In this document: positions 15,622 to 25,620 of the stretch, one piece after another
Layout of the letters: every line of letters begins with the position of its first letter
Position numbering within the stretch: the stretch's first letter is position 1
NCBI RefSeq assembly: GCF_016106035.1
Contig: NZ_JADKPZ010000003.1
Span: 1-64,000 of the forward strand
Reading direction: 5' to 3'
DNA length: 64,000 bases
Source: Arcobacter vandammei
GTDB lineage: Bacteria > Campylobacterota > Campylobacteria > Campylobacterales > Arcobacteraceae
Notes under the pieces: model-generated
Database searches by the model: none
What the model was told of the DNA's origin: nothing
What the model saw: the letters and a program-made list of their open reading frames with translations, nothing else
Translations under genes and position numbers: made by a program

Positions 15622-16671
15622 TTGAGATATATTTTTATAGTTATTTGTCTTGTTTCAACTCTTTTTTCTCAAACTATCAAAGATATTTCAAATGTAATAG
15701 GAATAAGAGATAATCAGCTAATTGGTTATGGACTTATTGTTGGACTTGCAGGAACAGGTGATAAATCTAAGTTTACAATGCAAAGTTTACAAAATCTTTT
15801 AAGAAACTCATATATAAAAATTCCAGCAGGTTCAATTAACTCAAAAAATATTGCTGCTGTTATGGTAACTGCTGATTTACCAGCTTTCTCAAGACAAGGT
15901 GATAAAATTAAAGTAAAAGTTTCAACTATTGGAGATGCAAAATCTATTGATAATGGAGAGCTTTTAATAACACAATTAAAAGGTGTAGATGGAAATGTTT
16001 ATGCTCTTGCTCAAGGTACAATTATAGCAAATGAAGCAAATAAAACAACAGGTTTTATCTATGATGGAGCAACTGTTGAAAATGAAATAGATTATGATTT
16101 CCAAAGCGAAACATCAATTCAGCTAAGTTTGCTTAAAAGTTCAGCAACAAATGCTGATTTAATAGAGACAAAAATCAATGAGAAATTTGGTAAAAGACTT
16201 GCAACTGCCATTGATACAAGAACTATCGAGGTTGAGAAACCAGCAAATATAAATATTGTAAAGTTTATAGCAATGGTTCAAAATATTGAACTTGATTCTA
16301 CATTTAAGAAAAAACTTATTATTGATATAAATAGAGAATCAGTTATAACTGGTGGGGATGTTGTAATTGATCCAGTTACAATTGCAAGAGGAAGCTTCAC
16401 AATTAGAATTAGCAAAACTCCTTTAAAGCCTGAAGAGTGGGATGATATGAGAAAAAATCCTGGAATGAACATAGGTGATAATGTAAAAATTGCTGATAAG
16501 GCTATTGTAAATATTGATAATGCTATGATAAATACAAAAAGTAATCCTACTGTTTCTGATTTAGTAAGATCTATGAAAGTTATGAAGTTACCAATGAGTG
16601 AAATTATTGATACTTTAAAGCTCATAAAAGAGATGGGTGCTATGGATGTTGATATAGAAGTAAGAGGATAA
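15622..16671 (+). CDS. flgI: Flagellar P-ring protein FlgI
   Basis: A 349-residue periplasmic protein forming the P-ring around the rod. I use the TTG at 15622 because it has GGAG at 15611-15614, gives a clean signal peptide (RYIFIVICLVSTLFSQ), and the ATG 30 bases upstream lies in the probable -10 box. The mature start TIKDISNVIGIRDNQLIGYGLIVGLAGTGDK carries the family signature (region at about 18-50), and the protein ends LIKEMGAMDVDIEVRG. fliM begins one base after its stop. Confidence 0.92.
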   Translation: MRYIFIVICLVSTLFSQTIKDISNVIGIRDNQLIGYGLIVGLAGTGDKSKFTMQSLQNLLRNSYIKIPAGSINSKNIAAVMVTADLPAFSRQGDKIKVKVSTIGDAKSIDNGELLITQLKGVDGNVYALAQGTIIANEANKTTGFIYDGATVENEIDYDFQSETSIQLSLLKSSATNADLIETKINEKFGKRLATAIDTRTIEVEKPANINIVKFIAMVQNIELDSTFKKKLIIDINRESVITGGDVVIDPVTIARGSFTIRISKTPLKPEEWDDMRKNPGMNIGDNVKIADKAIVNIDNAMINTKSNPTVSDLVRSMKVMKLPMSEIIDTLKLIKEMGAMDVDIEVRG

Positions 16672-16672
16672 A

Positions 16673-17767
16673 ATGGCTGAATTTTTAAGTCAAGATGAAA
16701 TAGATGCTCTTTTAGATATAGCCGAACAAGGTGAAGATTTTGATGGTATAAGCCCACTTGATAAAGTTGTATCAAAAGAGAAAAACTACTCAATTTATGA
16801 TTTTAAAAAACCAAATAGAATTACTCCAGATCAGCTCAAAGCTTTCTCAACTATGCACGATAAAATGTTAAGAGATTTTATAAATGAACTCTCTTCAATG
16901 CTTAGAAAACTTGTAGATGTAAAGCTAACTTCAATAGAGCAGATGACTTATGGTGAGTTCTTATTATCAATTCCTCAAGTAACTTCACTAAATACTTTGT
17001 CATTTAAACCACTAGATGGAAGATTGGTTGTAGAGTGTAATCCTGGAATTTCGCATAAGATAATTGCTGATTTACTTGGAAGTGGGGCGGTTAATACTTC
17101 TGATAATATAGATAGAGAATTAACAGAGATAGAAGTTGAGATTTTAGAGCATTTTTATAAAATGTTTATAAAAATTTTACATAAAACTTGGGGTGAAGTT
17201 ACAAGCTTAAATTTTAAAATTGAGTCAAAAGATACAAATGCAAATGCTATTCAGATAGTTTCAGATCACGAAGTTGTATTGCTTGTAGTTTTAGAGATAA
17301 TTATAGATGAAGACTCAGGATTTTTCTCTATTTGTTATCCTGTTTCATATTTTGAATCTTTACTAGATAAAGTTGTGGAAAAGATATTTACAGAAAATAG
17401 TAGTAGAAAATCAAGTAGAAAAAGAGATATAAAAACTTTGATTGCTGGTGCTAAAATGGAAGTTGAAGCTATTATGGCAGAAACAGAACTTAGTGCAAAG
17501 GAGATATTAAATTTAAAAGAGAATGATGTAATAGTATTTTCAAAAAATGCAACTTCTTCATCTTCTACAATTTATATAAATAAAAAAGAGAAATTCTCTG
17601 CTGTTTGTGGTCTTTCAAATAATAGAAAAGCTATTCAAATAAGAGCAAATTTAGATAGAGAAAAACAAGAAACACTTGATAATTTAAGAGCTATGAGAGA
17701 AGAAAGAGAAGAGAAAGCAAAAGAACAAGCTGAAAATATAAGAAGGCTTTTAGCTAAAAAAGTTTAA
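16673..17767 (+). CDS. fliM: Flagellar motor switch protein FliM
   Basis: A 364-residue C-ring protein that sets rotation direction. The N-terminal peptide EFLSQDEIDALLD (3-15) binds phospho-CheY. The middle CheC-like domain carries LSSMLRKLVDVKL, NPGISHKIIADLLGSGA and KMFIKILHKTWGEV. The C-terminal SpoA/FliN-like domain spans about 257-330. A 25-residue charged tail (REEREEKAKEQAEN) extends past it. It is co-transcribed with flgI and ends at a strong terminator. Confidence 0.94.
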   Translation: MAEFLSQDEIDALLDIAEQGEDFDGISPLDKVVSKEKNYSIYDFKKPNRITPDQLKAFSTMHDKMLRDFINELSSMLRKLVDVKLTSIEQMTYGEFLLSIPQVTSLNTLSFKPLDGRLVVECNPGISHKIIADLLGSGAVNTSDNIDRELTEIEVEILEHFYKMFIKILHKTWGEVTSLNFKIESKDTNANAIQIVSDHEVVLLVVLEIIIDEDSGFFSICYPVSYFESLLDKVVEKIFTENSSRKSSRKRDIKTLIAGAKMEVEAIMAETELSAKEILNLKENDVIVFSKNATSSSSTIYINKKEKFSAVCGLSNNRKAIQIRANLDREKQETLDNLRAMREEREEKAKEQAENIRRLLAKKV

Positions 17768-17789
17768 ATTTAAAAGTTTTTAAATATAA

Positions 17790-17823
17790 AAAAAGGCTAG
17801 AAGATTAATCTTCTAGCCTTTTT
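17790..17823. terminator. Strong bidirectional terminator between fliM and rpsR
   Basis: A perfect 34-base palindrome (centre GATTAATC; arms with AAAAAGGCTAGAA and its complement), ending in five T in either direction. It sits between the convergent fliM and rpsR genes. Confidence 0.9.
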
Positions 17824-17842
17824 ACCTTTTATAAATTAAATA

Positions 17843-18109
17843 TTATAAAAATGTTCTAGCATATGCTGTATCAGAAACATTTTGAGTATCAACAACATAA
17901 GGAACTAATGCCATATGTCTAGCTCTTTTAATTGCTTTTTCTACCATTTCTTGAGCATTTTTAGAATTTCCTGTAAGTCTTCTAGGCATAATTTTACCTC
18001 TTTCACTCATAGAAATTTTTAATAACTCAGTGTTTTTATAATCAATAAAATCTACTTTCATTTCAGTATATTTACAAGATTTTTTTCCGTATTTTCTTCT
18101 TTCTGCCAT
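17843..18109 (-). CDS. rpsR: 30S ribosomal protein S18
   Basis: An 88-residue basic ribosomal protein that contacts S6 on the small-subunit platform. The core [30 protein letters not shown] region and the HMALVPYV tail are standard. It closes the conserved rpsF-ssb-rpsR operon, 15 bases after ssb. Confidence 0.96.
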   Translation of the reverse strand: MAERRKYGKKSCKYTEMKVDFIDYKNTELLKISMSERGKIMPRRLTGNSKNAQEMVEKAIKRARHMALVPYVVDTQNVSDTAYARTFL

Positions 18110-18124
18110 TTTTTATCCTTTTTT

Positions 18125-18637
18125 CTAAAACGGTATTTCGTCGTCTTCGATATTGATATCAGGTACTTTTTGCTCATATTTTTGTTTTTGTGAACTTGTA
18201 CCACCAAAATTATCATAAGAATTTTGATTGTTATATTGATTTTGTGGAGCTTGATTGTAGTTTTGATTATATCCTTGATTAGGATTATAACTATTTCCAC
18301 CCTCACTAGCACCTTTAGAATCTAACATTTTCATCTCATCAACTCTTAAAGAGTGTCTGTTTCTTGTTGTTCCATCTTGTGCTGTCCACTGTTCAAAAAC
18401 AAGTCTTCCTTCTACTAAAACTTTAGAACCTTTTTTTAAGTATTGATTAGCAATTTCAGCTGATCTTCCAAAAAAGTTTATATCCAAAAAGCAAACTTCT
18501 TCTTTTTGTTCACCAGTTTGAGATTTATACTTATATGAAGTAGCAATCGCACTTTTTGAAACAGCTGTTCCAGAAGGTAAATATCTTAACTCTATATCTC
18601 TTGTTAAGTTTCCAACCATAACTACTTTATTATACAT
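18125..18637 (-). CDS. ssb: Single-stranded DNA-binding protein
   Basis: A 170-residue SSB. The OB-fold spans residues 1 to about 108 (start YNKVVMVGNLTRDIELRY; EGRLVFEQW). An Asn/Gln/Tyr-rich flexible linker follows (about 115-155). The acidic tip DDEIPF binds repair and replication partners. AAGGA precedes the ATG. It lies between rpsF and rpsR as in most bacteria. Confidence 0.96.
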   Translation of the reverse strand: MYNKVVMVGNLTRDIELRYLPSGTAVSKSAIATSYKYKSQTGEQKEEVCFLDINFFGRSAEIANQYLKKGSKVLVEGRLVFEQWTAQDGTTRNRHSLRVDEMKMLDSKGASEGGNSYNPNQGYNQNYNQAPQNQYNNQNSYDNFGGTSSQKQKYEQKVPDINIEDDEIPF

Positions 18638-18656
18638 AATAAGGTCCTTTGTTTAA

Positions 18657-19013
18657 TTATTTAGAAGCTTTTTTTGTAGCCTCTTCGCTCATTTTTGTCC
18701 AAGAAGCAATCTCTTTTCTTGATTCAAACTTAATGAAAATAAATCTAATTAGATTTTCATTATTTCTATAATTTCTTTCAATTTCTGCAATAGCAGCTGC
18801 AGGAGCTTTGAAATATGCTACAAAATAGTAACCTCTTTTTTGTTTTTCAATTTCGTAAGCTAATTCTTTGATACCGATATTATCAGAAGCAACGATTTCT
18901 GCACCATTTTTTTCAAATAGAGCTTTAATTCCTTCTAGTTGTGCTACAGTTTCTTCTTCAGTTAATGTAGGCTTTAAGATAAACATTGTTTCATAATGTT
19001 TTAATTTTGACAT
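18657..19013 (-). CDS. rpsF: 30S ribosomal protein S6
   Basis: A 118-residue ribosomal protein. The start KLKHYETMFILKPTLTEEE and KELAYEIEKQKRGYYFVAYF are diagnostic. AAGGAG lies before the ATG. It is the first gene of the rpsF-ssb-rpsR operon. The C-terminal extension is Lys/Ala-rich. Confidence 0.96.
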   Translation of the reverse strand: MSKLKHYETMFILKPTLTEEETVAQLEGIKALFEKNGAEIVASDNIGIKELAYEIEKQKRGYYFVAYFKAPAAAIAEIERNYRNNENLIRFIFIKFESRKEIASWTKMSEEATKKASK

Positions 19014-19096
19014 ATATTCTCCTTATAGATTGTGCCGATTTTCTTTACATTTCCTATTTCATCAGCAAGGATTTATTTTTTGTAAAGTGCGAGATT

Positions 19097-20077
19097 TTAT
19101 CTAAATAAAACTGTAAATTTTCTTAGACTTGCTTGTAAATATAAATTTATATTATCTATTTTTCCTATTTTTAATTCTAATTCTAAAGATAAAATATAGT
19201 TTAAAATCTCTTCAAAATCCTGTGGTTTTCTGTTTATTGCTAATTTAGATTTTTTTTCCCAAATATTTTTTGGTGGAATATATCCTAAAATCTCTTTTGG
19301 ATTTACTTGTCCAAAGGCTCTAGCATAAGAGCTAATCATAAAGAGTTGTTGAACAAAAGAGCTTATTTGATTTAGTATAAAAATCTCATTTGAACCCTCT
19401 TCTAAGATTAGAGCTAAATCATCTGCTATATCTTTACCGCTTAGTAAATCATGTAAAAAATCCTCAAAATTAACACTAGCCATACCAAAACAGTTTGCAT
19501 CAACAACATTTATAGTAATTAGTTCATTTAAAACTGCTAGTTTTTTTAAATCATTTACACAAAGTGCTAAATCCATTTTGTGCATAAAATATAGGTGGCT
19601 TAAGGCATTTAATTCATATTTCATAGCCAAATTTTTTGCTTCAAACTCCAAAAAATTGATAGCTTCATTATCACTTGCTTGGAAAAATCTAACAAAAACA
19701 CTATTTGTTTTTTCATTAAAACTACTCTCCATTGTTTTAAAATCACTATCTCCTAAACAAGCAATTATAAGGTAGCTATTTGGGTTTGTGTTACAAGCCT
19801 CTATTAATGAGTCTAACTCTTTTTTTGGAATTTTTTTATCTGTTTTTATAAGTAAAATATTATTATTTGAAAAAAGTGAAGATTGTAAAAGTTTATTTTT
19901 TGCAATTTTAAAATCATATTCTTCAAAATATAACTTTTCTATATCATCTCCATTTGCTAAAATTCTAGCAATATCCAAAGAGTATCTTTCAATTAAATAG
20001 ATACTTTGACCATAAAACATATAAGATTTGTAAATTTTGTTTTGTCTAAGACAATTATCGAATTCATTTTTATACAT
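19097..20077 (-). CDS. holA: DNA polymerase III delta subunit HolA
   Basis: A 326-residue clamp-loader subunit that opens the beta clamp. The start is the ATG at 20077 (MYKNEFDNCL), with AGGAT upstream; an in-frame extension to 20224 would run through the promoter and into the divergent fliW gene. KSYMFYGQSIYLIERY and FFQASDNEAINFLEFEAKNL match the delta AAA-like region; the C-terminal collar helices contain ILNQISSFVQQLFMI. Length is near the family norm. Confidence 0.85.
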   Translation of the reverse strand: MYKNEFDNCLRQNKIYKSYMFYGQSIYLIERYSLDIARILANGDDIEKLYFEEYDFKIAKNKLLQSSLFSNNNILLIKTDKKIPKKELDSLIEACNTNPNSYLIIACLGDSDFKTMESSFNEKTNSVFVRFFQASDNEAINFLEFEAKNLAMKYELNALSHLYFMHKMDLALCVNDLKKLAVLNELITINVVDANCFGMASVNFEDFLHDLLSGKDIADDLALILEEGSNEIFILNQISSFVQQLFMISSYARAFGQVNPKEILGYIPPKNIWEKKSKLAINRKPQDFEEILNYILSLELELKIGKIDNINLYLQASLRKFTVLFR

Positions 20078-20105
20078 AACAAAATAATATCCTAAGTTTA
20101 CTTTT

Positions 20106-20113
20106 ATTATAAT
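20106..20113. promoter_or_regulatory. Overlapping divergent -10 boxes (holA and fliW)
   Basis: The octamer ATTATAAT contains TATAAT on both strands: 20108-20113 for fliW (plus) and 20106-20111 for holA (minus). It lies in the 65-base gap between the two starts, so polymerase should be able to bind in only one direction at a time. Confidence 0.5.
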
Positions 20114-20142
20114 TTTTAACTTTAACAAAAAAAGGGGTTTAT

Positions 20143-20520
20143 ATGTATAAAATTGCTTTACCAATTTTAGGTTTTGAAGGTGCTTCAAATCTGTCAATAG
20201 AGAAAATTGATGAGTTTTTCTCATTTTTAGTATTAGAAGATAAAACTAAAATAACAGTTGTAAACATAAATGTTTTAAATAAAGTAACTTTTGATTTTGA
20301 AATAGATCAAAAAACTTTAGAAGCATTAAAAATTAAATCAAAAGATGATTTCGAGACTTATTTTGCTGTTGTATCTCAAGATCCAGTTGAATACTCAATT
20401 ATAAACTTAGTTGCACCAATTTTTATAAACGAAAAAGAGAAATTAATTGGTCAATATGTAACAAATGAAAAAGTAGAACCATACTTTGCTACAATTGATA
20501 AGTGTTCTACAATAAAGTAG
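20143..20520 (+). CDS. fliW: Flagellar assembly factor FliW
   Basis: A 125-residue protein that binds flagellin and the translational regulator CsrA, linking flagellin mRNA translation to filament export. Typical features are the opening YKIALPILGFEGA, DPVEYSIINLVAPIFIN and the C-terminal QYVTN segment. A GGGG ribosome site precedes the ATG. It stands apart from the main flagellar cluster. Its last 14 bases overlap the convergent ribonuclease gene. Confidence 0.85.
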   Translation: MYKIALPILGFEGASNLSIEKIDEFFSFLVLEDKTKITVVNINVLNKVTFDFEIDQKTLEALKIKSKDDFETYFAVVSQDPVEYSIINLVAPIFINEKEKLIGQYVTNEKVEPYFATIDKCSTIK

Positions 20521-22360
20521 CCACTATCAATTTTGTTGCTAGGCAACTAGAAACTATTTTCACTCTATATTTTGAAAATAGTTTCTGCCCTTTATAATTT
20601 TCAATTACAACTTTCAAACCAACAATTTTGTCATAGCAAATAGCTCTTCCTTTTTCCATATCTACTATTTTTACATTTATAATAGTTCCAATATTATTTT
20701 TTGCCCATCTAGCATAAGTTCTATCTTCAAAATCCCAAACAAGCTTATCTATTTTTCTCTCTTGCTCTGAAATATGTGTGCAAATTTCATCAATATCTTT
20801 TGGTAATTTTTTACTTTTTAAAATTCTATGTAAAACCAAATCAGAGTATCTTCTTATAGGACTTGTAAAATGTGAGTATGAAGCAAAACCTAAACCAAAG
20901 TGTCCTAGATTTTTTGAAGAGTATTTTGCTTGTGTTAAGCTTTGAATAACAAGTTCATCAACTTCATCTCTTAAAAGCAGTTTATCTGCCTCTTCTTGAA
21001 TATGAGTTATAGTTTGATGAACATTATCTTGAAGTTTTGCTTTTACTCCTAAAATATTTACATCATCAATTAGTTTTGATAAAGCTTTAAAACTTGGCTC
21101 TTCGTGAATTCTAAAAATTCCTAAAATTCCAACTTTTTTACTAGCTTCAATATTTGCTAGAAGCATACACTCTTCAATTAGTTGGTGAGAAGCTGTTGAT
21201 TTTTCAACTTCAATATTTTCTAATAGATTGTTTTTTAACTTTAATCTATTCTCTTGGCTTCTAAAATCGTAACCTTTTTTTAGTCTTTTTTCTCTAAGTT
21301 TTTTTGTAAGAGTGTAAAGTGGAAGTAAATAGTCAAAAATCTCTTTTTCTATATTGTTGTATTGGTCAAGTTTTCCATCTAAAACTCTATCAATTCTTCC
21401 ATAAGAGAAATTTCTATGATTTTTTATTATTGCAGAGAAAAGTTCGCTTTTTTGTACAGTTAAATTTTTTAAATCTAGTTTTAGTTTAAAAACATAGGCA
21501 AATCTATCTTCATTTTCTTTTAATGAACATAGATTTTCACTTAAAATACTTGGAAGCATTGGCAAAGTTCTTGTAGGTAAATATATTGTTGAAGATTTTT
21601 TAAAAGCTAAAATATCAAGTTCGCTATTTTCTTTTACAAAATGCGAAACATCAGCAATTGCTACAAAAAGAGTGCTATTTTCTTCATCAAAATATATCGC
21701 ATCATCGTGGTCTTTTGCACTATTTGGATCAATTGTACAAAATGGCAAATCTCTTAAATCTACTCTATTTTCATCTTTTTCATTTTTATCTGCTTCTTCA
21801 TAAATAGCAGGTTTTTCATCTCTATAAAGTTCTTCATAAATATATAAAGATATAAACTCATCTATTTTTGGCTCATCTAAATTTCCAATAAATTTAATCT
21901 CTTTAAACTCTTTGTTGTCAATTATTAAAACATCATTTTCTTTGTAGTTTTTAGAAACTTTTGCATTTAATACAATATTCTCTTTCATGGTTACAAAAAA
22001 ATTATCTTTTACATAAACTAAAATTTCAGCTTTTTTTCCATCAAGCACTTTTATAACTTTTGCTTTTATTTTACTTCGTGGGTTAAAAACTCTTTTTGCA
22101 AGTACTAAATCTCCATTAAAAGCACCATTTAAATGCTCTAATTCAAGTTTTATATTTTTTATAGGATTTATCAAATCTTCTAAAATAGCAAAGTTCTTTT
22201 CTATTTTTAAAGTACCTATTTTATACTTTGAATTTATCTCATAAAAATCACCATTTTGTATGATAATTTCATCTTTTATATATGTATTTACTATGTTTTT
22301 TTCTTCTTGTGAAAAATTAAAATCTTCTTCTAAAATACTTTTAAATAATTTTTTTAACAC
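20507..22360 (-). CDS. rnr: RNase R/VacB-family 3'-5' exoribonuclease
   Basis: A 617-residue RNB-family exonuclease. The catalytic signature with its metal-binding aspartates is clear (DPNSAKDHDDAIYFD), with GLGFASYSHFTSPIRRYSDL later in the RNB domain. The N-terminal cold-shock-like region is reduced and only a short S1-like tail follows RNB, so it is shorter than E. coli RNase R (about 813), as in other Campylobacterota. The final residues ATKLIVATLL lie antisense to the end of fliW, with a 14-base overlap. Confidence 0.87.
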   Translation of the reverse strand: MLKKLFKSILEEDFNFSQEEKNIVNTYIKDEIIIQNGDFYEINSKYKIGTLKIEKNFAILEDLINPIKNIKLELEHLNGAFNGDLVLAKRVFNPRSKIKAKVIKVLDGKKAEILVYVKDNFFVTMKENIVLNAKVSKNYKENDVLIIDNKEFKEIKFIGNLDEPKIDEFISLYIYEELYRDEKPAIYEEADKNEKDENRVDLRDLPFCTIDPNSAKDHDDAIYFDEENSTLFVAIADVSHFVKENSELDILAFKKSSTIYLPTRTLPMLPSILSENLCSLKENEDRFAYVFKLKLDLKNLTVQKSELFSAIIKNHRNFSYGRIDRVLDGKLDQYNNIEKEIFDYLLPLYTLTKKLREKRLKKGYDFRSQENRLKLKNNLLENIEVEKSTASHQLIEECMLLANIEASKKVGILGIFRIHEEPSFKALSKLIDDVNILGVKAKLQDNVHQTITHIQEEADKLLLRDEVDELVIQSLTQAKYSSKNLGHFGLGFASYSHFTSPIRRYSDLVLHRILKSKKLPKDIDEICTHISEQERKIDKLVWDFEDRTYARWAKNNIGTIINVKIVDMEKGRAICYDKIVGLKVVIENYKGQKLFSKYRVKIVSSCLATKLIVATLL

Positions 22361-22383
22361 TTTTATCCTTATTAATTTGCTCT

Positions 22384-22389
22384 ATTATA
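22384..22389 (-). promoter_or_regulatory. -10 box for the rnr gene
   Basis: TATAAT on the minus strand, 24 bases before the ribonuclease start, in the gap divergent from ilvC. Confidence 0.45.
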
Positions 22390-22428
22390 TAACTTTTACT
22401 TTAAATCTAATATTTAGTTTAGCTTTTG

Positions 22429-22434
22429 TATAAT
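22429..22434 (+). promoter_or_regulatory. -10 box for ilvC
   Basis: TATAAT in the extended context TTTTGTATAAT, with AT-periodic upstream sequence, 35 bases before the ilvC ATG. A GAGGG ribosome site follows. I see no leader peptide or attenuator. Confidence 0.6.
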
Positions 22435-22468
22435 CTTGCTAAATTTTTAAAAAATAGAGGGTAGATAA

Positions 22469-23491
<1,023 letters not shown>

Positions 23492-23492
23492 T

Positions 23493-23524
23493 TATATTTT
23501 AAGAGCTTTTGCTCTTAAAATATA
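23493..23524 (+). terminator. Hairpin after ilvC
   Basis: A 14-base perfect stem (23493-23506 against 23511-23524, core AAGAGC) with a TTTT loop, immediately after the ilvC stop. No T-run follows on the plus strand; the A/T-rich stem base may serve instead. Confidence 0.55.
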
Positions 23525-23534
23525 AAAAATTCTT

Positions 23535-24773
23535 ATGGCAAAAAAAAGATCAAAACTAAAAACTAAAATACGACAAACACGAAGAAAAATATCAAAACAA
23601 AAATTATCAAAAGTATTTTTACTTCTTCTAGCTTCCATATTATTTATCTCAATAGGATTATATTTTATATTTTCAAATGATAATCAAGAAATAGAAACAA
23701 AAATTGTTGAGATAGAAAAAACACCATCTTTATATAAAGAAAAACAAGCATTAAATGAGAAAAGAATTTTGAGTGAACTAAATATTTTTGACGATAAGAG
23801 TATCGAGGAAAATATAATAAAAGATAATATTGCTCAAAAAGAAGAGCATTTTGAAGAGACAAATTTTGAATTAGAAAAAAGTTATATTGAAGAGAATAAA
23901 GATAGTATAAATGAAAAGATTGTTCAAAAAATTGAAGATATAAAAAAAATAAATGATGAAAAAATAGTTAAAGAAAAAAATATAGAAATTAAAGAACCTG
24001 AGAAGAAAAAAGAGAATATAAAAGAGCAAATAACAAAAAAAGAAGAGAAAAAAGAAGAAAAAAAATATGATGAGAAATCTATCATAACTTCAAAAGATAA
24101 ATATATACATAATCCAAAAATAAAACCAAAACTTGTAATTATAATAGATGATGTTAGTACACAAAAACAAAAAGAGAGTATTTTAAATATTGGTTATCCT
24201 GTTACTATGGCATTTTTACCACCTACAAAAGGACATCCAAACTCTGCACAAATTGCGCAAAGTGTACCTTTTCATATGATACATTTTCCTATGCAAGCTT
24301 CAAGTGCATTTAAAGGGGCTGAAATTGATACTTTGAAAGTAAGCGATACTTATGAGCAAATTGAGGCAAGAGTTAAGAAGCTACGAGAGTGGTATCCAAA
24401 AGCAAAATATACAAATAATCATACAGGTTCAGTTTTTACAGAAAATGATGAAGCAATGGCAAAATTGTATAAAGCCTTGGATAAATATAATTTTATTTTT
24501 GTAGATAGCAGAACAAGTGCAAAATCTGTAGCAAAAAAATACTCTGCTAAATACAATATGCCATATATTGTTAGAAATACTTTTTTAGATAATACAAAAG
24601 ATTTTACAGCTATTCAAAATCAATTAAAAGATGCTATAAAAATAGCAAAAAAACAAGGATATTCAATTGCTATTGGGCATCCTTATGATATTACAATAAA
24701 AGTTTTAAAAGAGTCAAAACATCTTTTAAATGAAGTAGAACCAGTTTTACTAAATAAACTTCCATATTTATAA
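23535..24773 (+). CDS. Divergent polysaccharide deacetylase-family protein (YibQ/DUF610)
   Basis: A 412-residue envelope protein. A very basic N-terminus (KKRSKLKTKIRQTRRK) precedes one membrane helix at about 27-46. Residues 50-185 are a Lys/Glu-rich, probably extended periplasmic spacer. From about 195 comes the divergent polysaccharide deacetylase domain: LVIIIDDVSTQKQ, MIHFPMQASS, YTNNHTGSVFT, FVDSRTSAKS and AIGHPYDIT keep the family's metal/catalytic positions. Relatives act on envelope glycans, but substrate is unknown. It lies 43 bases after ilvC, probably in a separate unit. Confidence 0.82.
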   Translation: MAKKRSKLKTKIRQTRRKISKQKLSKVFLLLLASILFISIGLYFIFSNDNQEIETKIVEIEKTPSLYKEKQALNEKRILSELNIFDDKSIEENIIKDNIAQKEEHFEETNFELEKSYIEENKDSINEKIVQKIEDIKKINDEKIVKEKNIEIKEPEKKKENIKEQITKKEEKKEEKKYDEKSIITSKDKYIHNPKIKPKLVIIIDDVSTQKQKESILNIGYPVTMAFLPPTKGHPNSAQIAQSVPFHMIHFPMQASSAFKGAEIDTLKVSDTYEQIEARVKKLREWYPKAKYTNNHTGSVFTENDEAMAKLYKALDKYNFIFVDSRTSAKSVAKKYSAKYNMPYIVRNTFLDNTKDFTAIQNQLKDAIKIAKKQGYSIAIGHPYDITIKVLKESKHLLNEVEPVLLNKLPYL

Positions 24774-24782
24774 AAAACTTAG

Positions 24783-24788
24783 TATAAT
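24783..24788 (+). promoter_or_regulatory. -10 box for dprA
   Basis: TATAAT 29 bases before the dprA ATG, in the 43-base gap. The surrounding ATAATAATTTTTATTATTAT can also fold on itself, so it might double as a weak terminator of the upstream gene. Confidence 0.4.
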
Positions 24789-24816
24789 AATTTTTATTAT
24801 TATATTAGGTTTTTAA

Positions 24817-25593
24817 ATGATTAAAAAAATTAATTTTGAAATTCCAGAATTAAAGAATATGAAAAAATATCCAAGTGAACTTTTTTATATTGGAAACTTA
24901 GAACTTTTAAAAAGAAAAAAAATCTCAATAGTAGGAACTAGACGACCAAATTCTTATACAAAAGAGTTTACATATAAACTTGCTACTAAGTTAGCTCAAA
25001 ATGGAGTTTGTATAGTTAGTGGTGCTGCTATGGGGGTTGATGCTATTGCACATAGTAGTGCAGGATTTGCAAATACAATTGCAGTTGTAGGAAATGGTTT
25101 GGATATTAGGTATCCTAGTGTAAATTTGAATTTGATAAAAGATATTGAAAAACAAGGACTTATGCTATCTAACTTTAAACTAGGTGAGAAAGCTAGAAAC
25201 TACACCTTTGTTTTAAGAAATGAACTAGTTGTAAGTTTGGGTGAAAAACTTATAGTTTGTGAAGCTGATTTGAATTCTGGAAGTTTAACTTCTGTTGAGT
25301 TTGCACTAAAACAAAATAAAGAGATTTTTGTCTTACCACATAGATTAAATGAGAGTTTAGGCACAAATGAACTACTAAAAAAAGGAATGGCTACAGCTAT
25401 TTATGATATTGATGAGTTTGTAGAAAGTATAGTAGGAGTTGGGCTTTTTAAAGAGATTTTTGATGAAGTTTTGGAGTATTGCAAAACTTCACCATTTTAT
25501 GATGAAGCTATACTAAAATATCCAAATCAGATTTTAGAGTACGAATTGGATAATAAAATTAAAATAGAAAATGGGAAAATTTTTGTAATTTAA
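24817..25593 (+). CDS. dprA: DNA-processing protein DprA
   Basis: A 258-residue DprA/Smf protein that loads RecA on incoming single strands during natural transformation. The Rossmann-like core shows SIVGTRRPNSY, SGAAMGVDAIAHSSAG, VVGNGLDIRYPSVN and the late ALKQNKEIFVLPHRLN. It lacks the N-terminal SAM domain of longer forms but keeps a short C-terminal part (from about 205) that may be a reduced winged helix. It is a single gene followed by convergent murC. Confidence 0.9.
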   Translation: MIKKINFEIPELKNMKKYPSELFYIGNLELLKRKKISIVGTRRPNSYTKEFTYKLATKLAQNGVCIVSGAAMGVDAIAHSSAGFANTIAVVGNGLDIRYPSVNLNLIKDIEKQGLMLSNFKLGEKARNYTFVLRNELVVSLGEKLIVCEADLNSGSLTSVEFALKQNKEIFVLPHRLNESLGTNELLKKGMATAIYDIDEFVESIVGVGLFKEIFDEVLEYCKTSPFYDEAILKYPNQILEYELDNKIKIENGKIFVI

Positions 25594-25620
25594 CAAAAAC
25601 TTTTTTTAAATATCTAAAAT

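Noticed and set aside
16278-16793. A 171-codon open frame antisense to the flgI/fliM junction
   Set aside because: Both plus-strand genes are certain, and the antisense product is a low-complexity hydrophobic chain typical of the reverse frame of AT-rich genes. It has no ribosome site.
18175-18300. Repeat-like Asn/Gln/Tyr codons that looked like a tandem repeat
   Set aside because: They encode the ordinary flexible linker of SSB, not a DNA repeat array.
20078-20224. N-terminal extension of holA
   Set aside because: It crosses the shared promoter and enters fliW on the other strand. The ATG at 20077 matches the family start.
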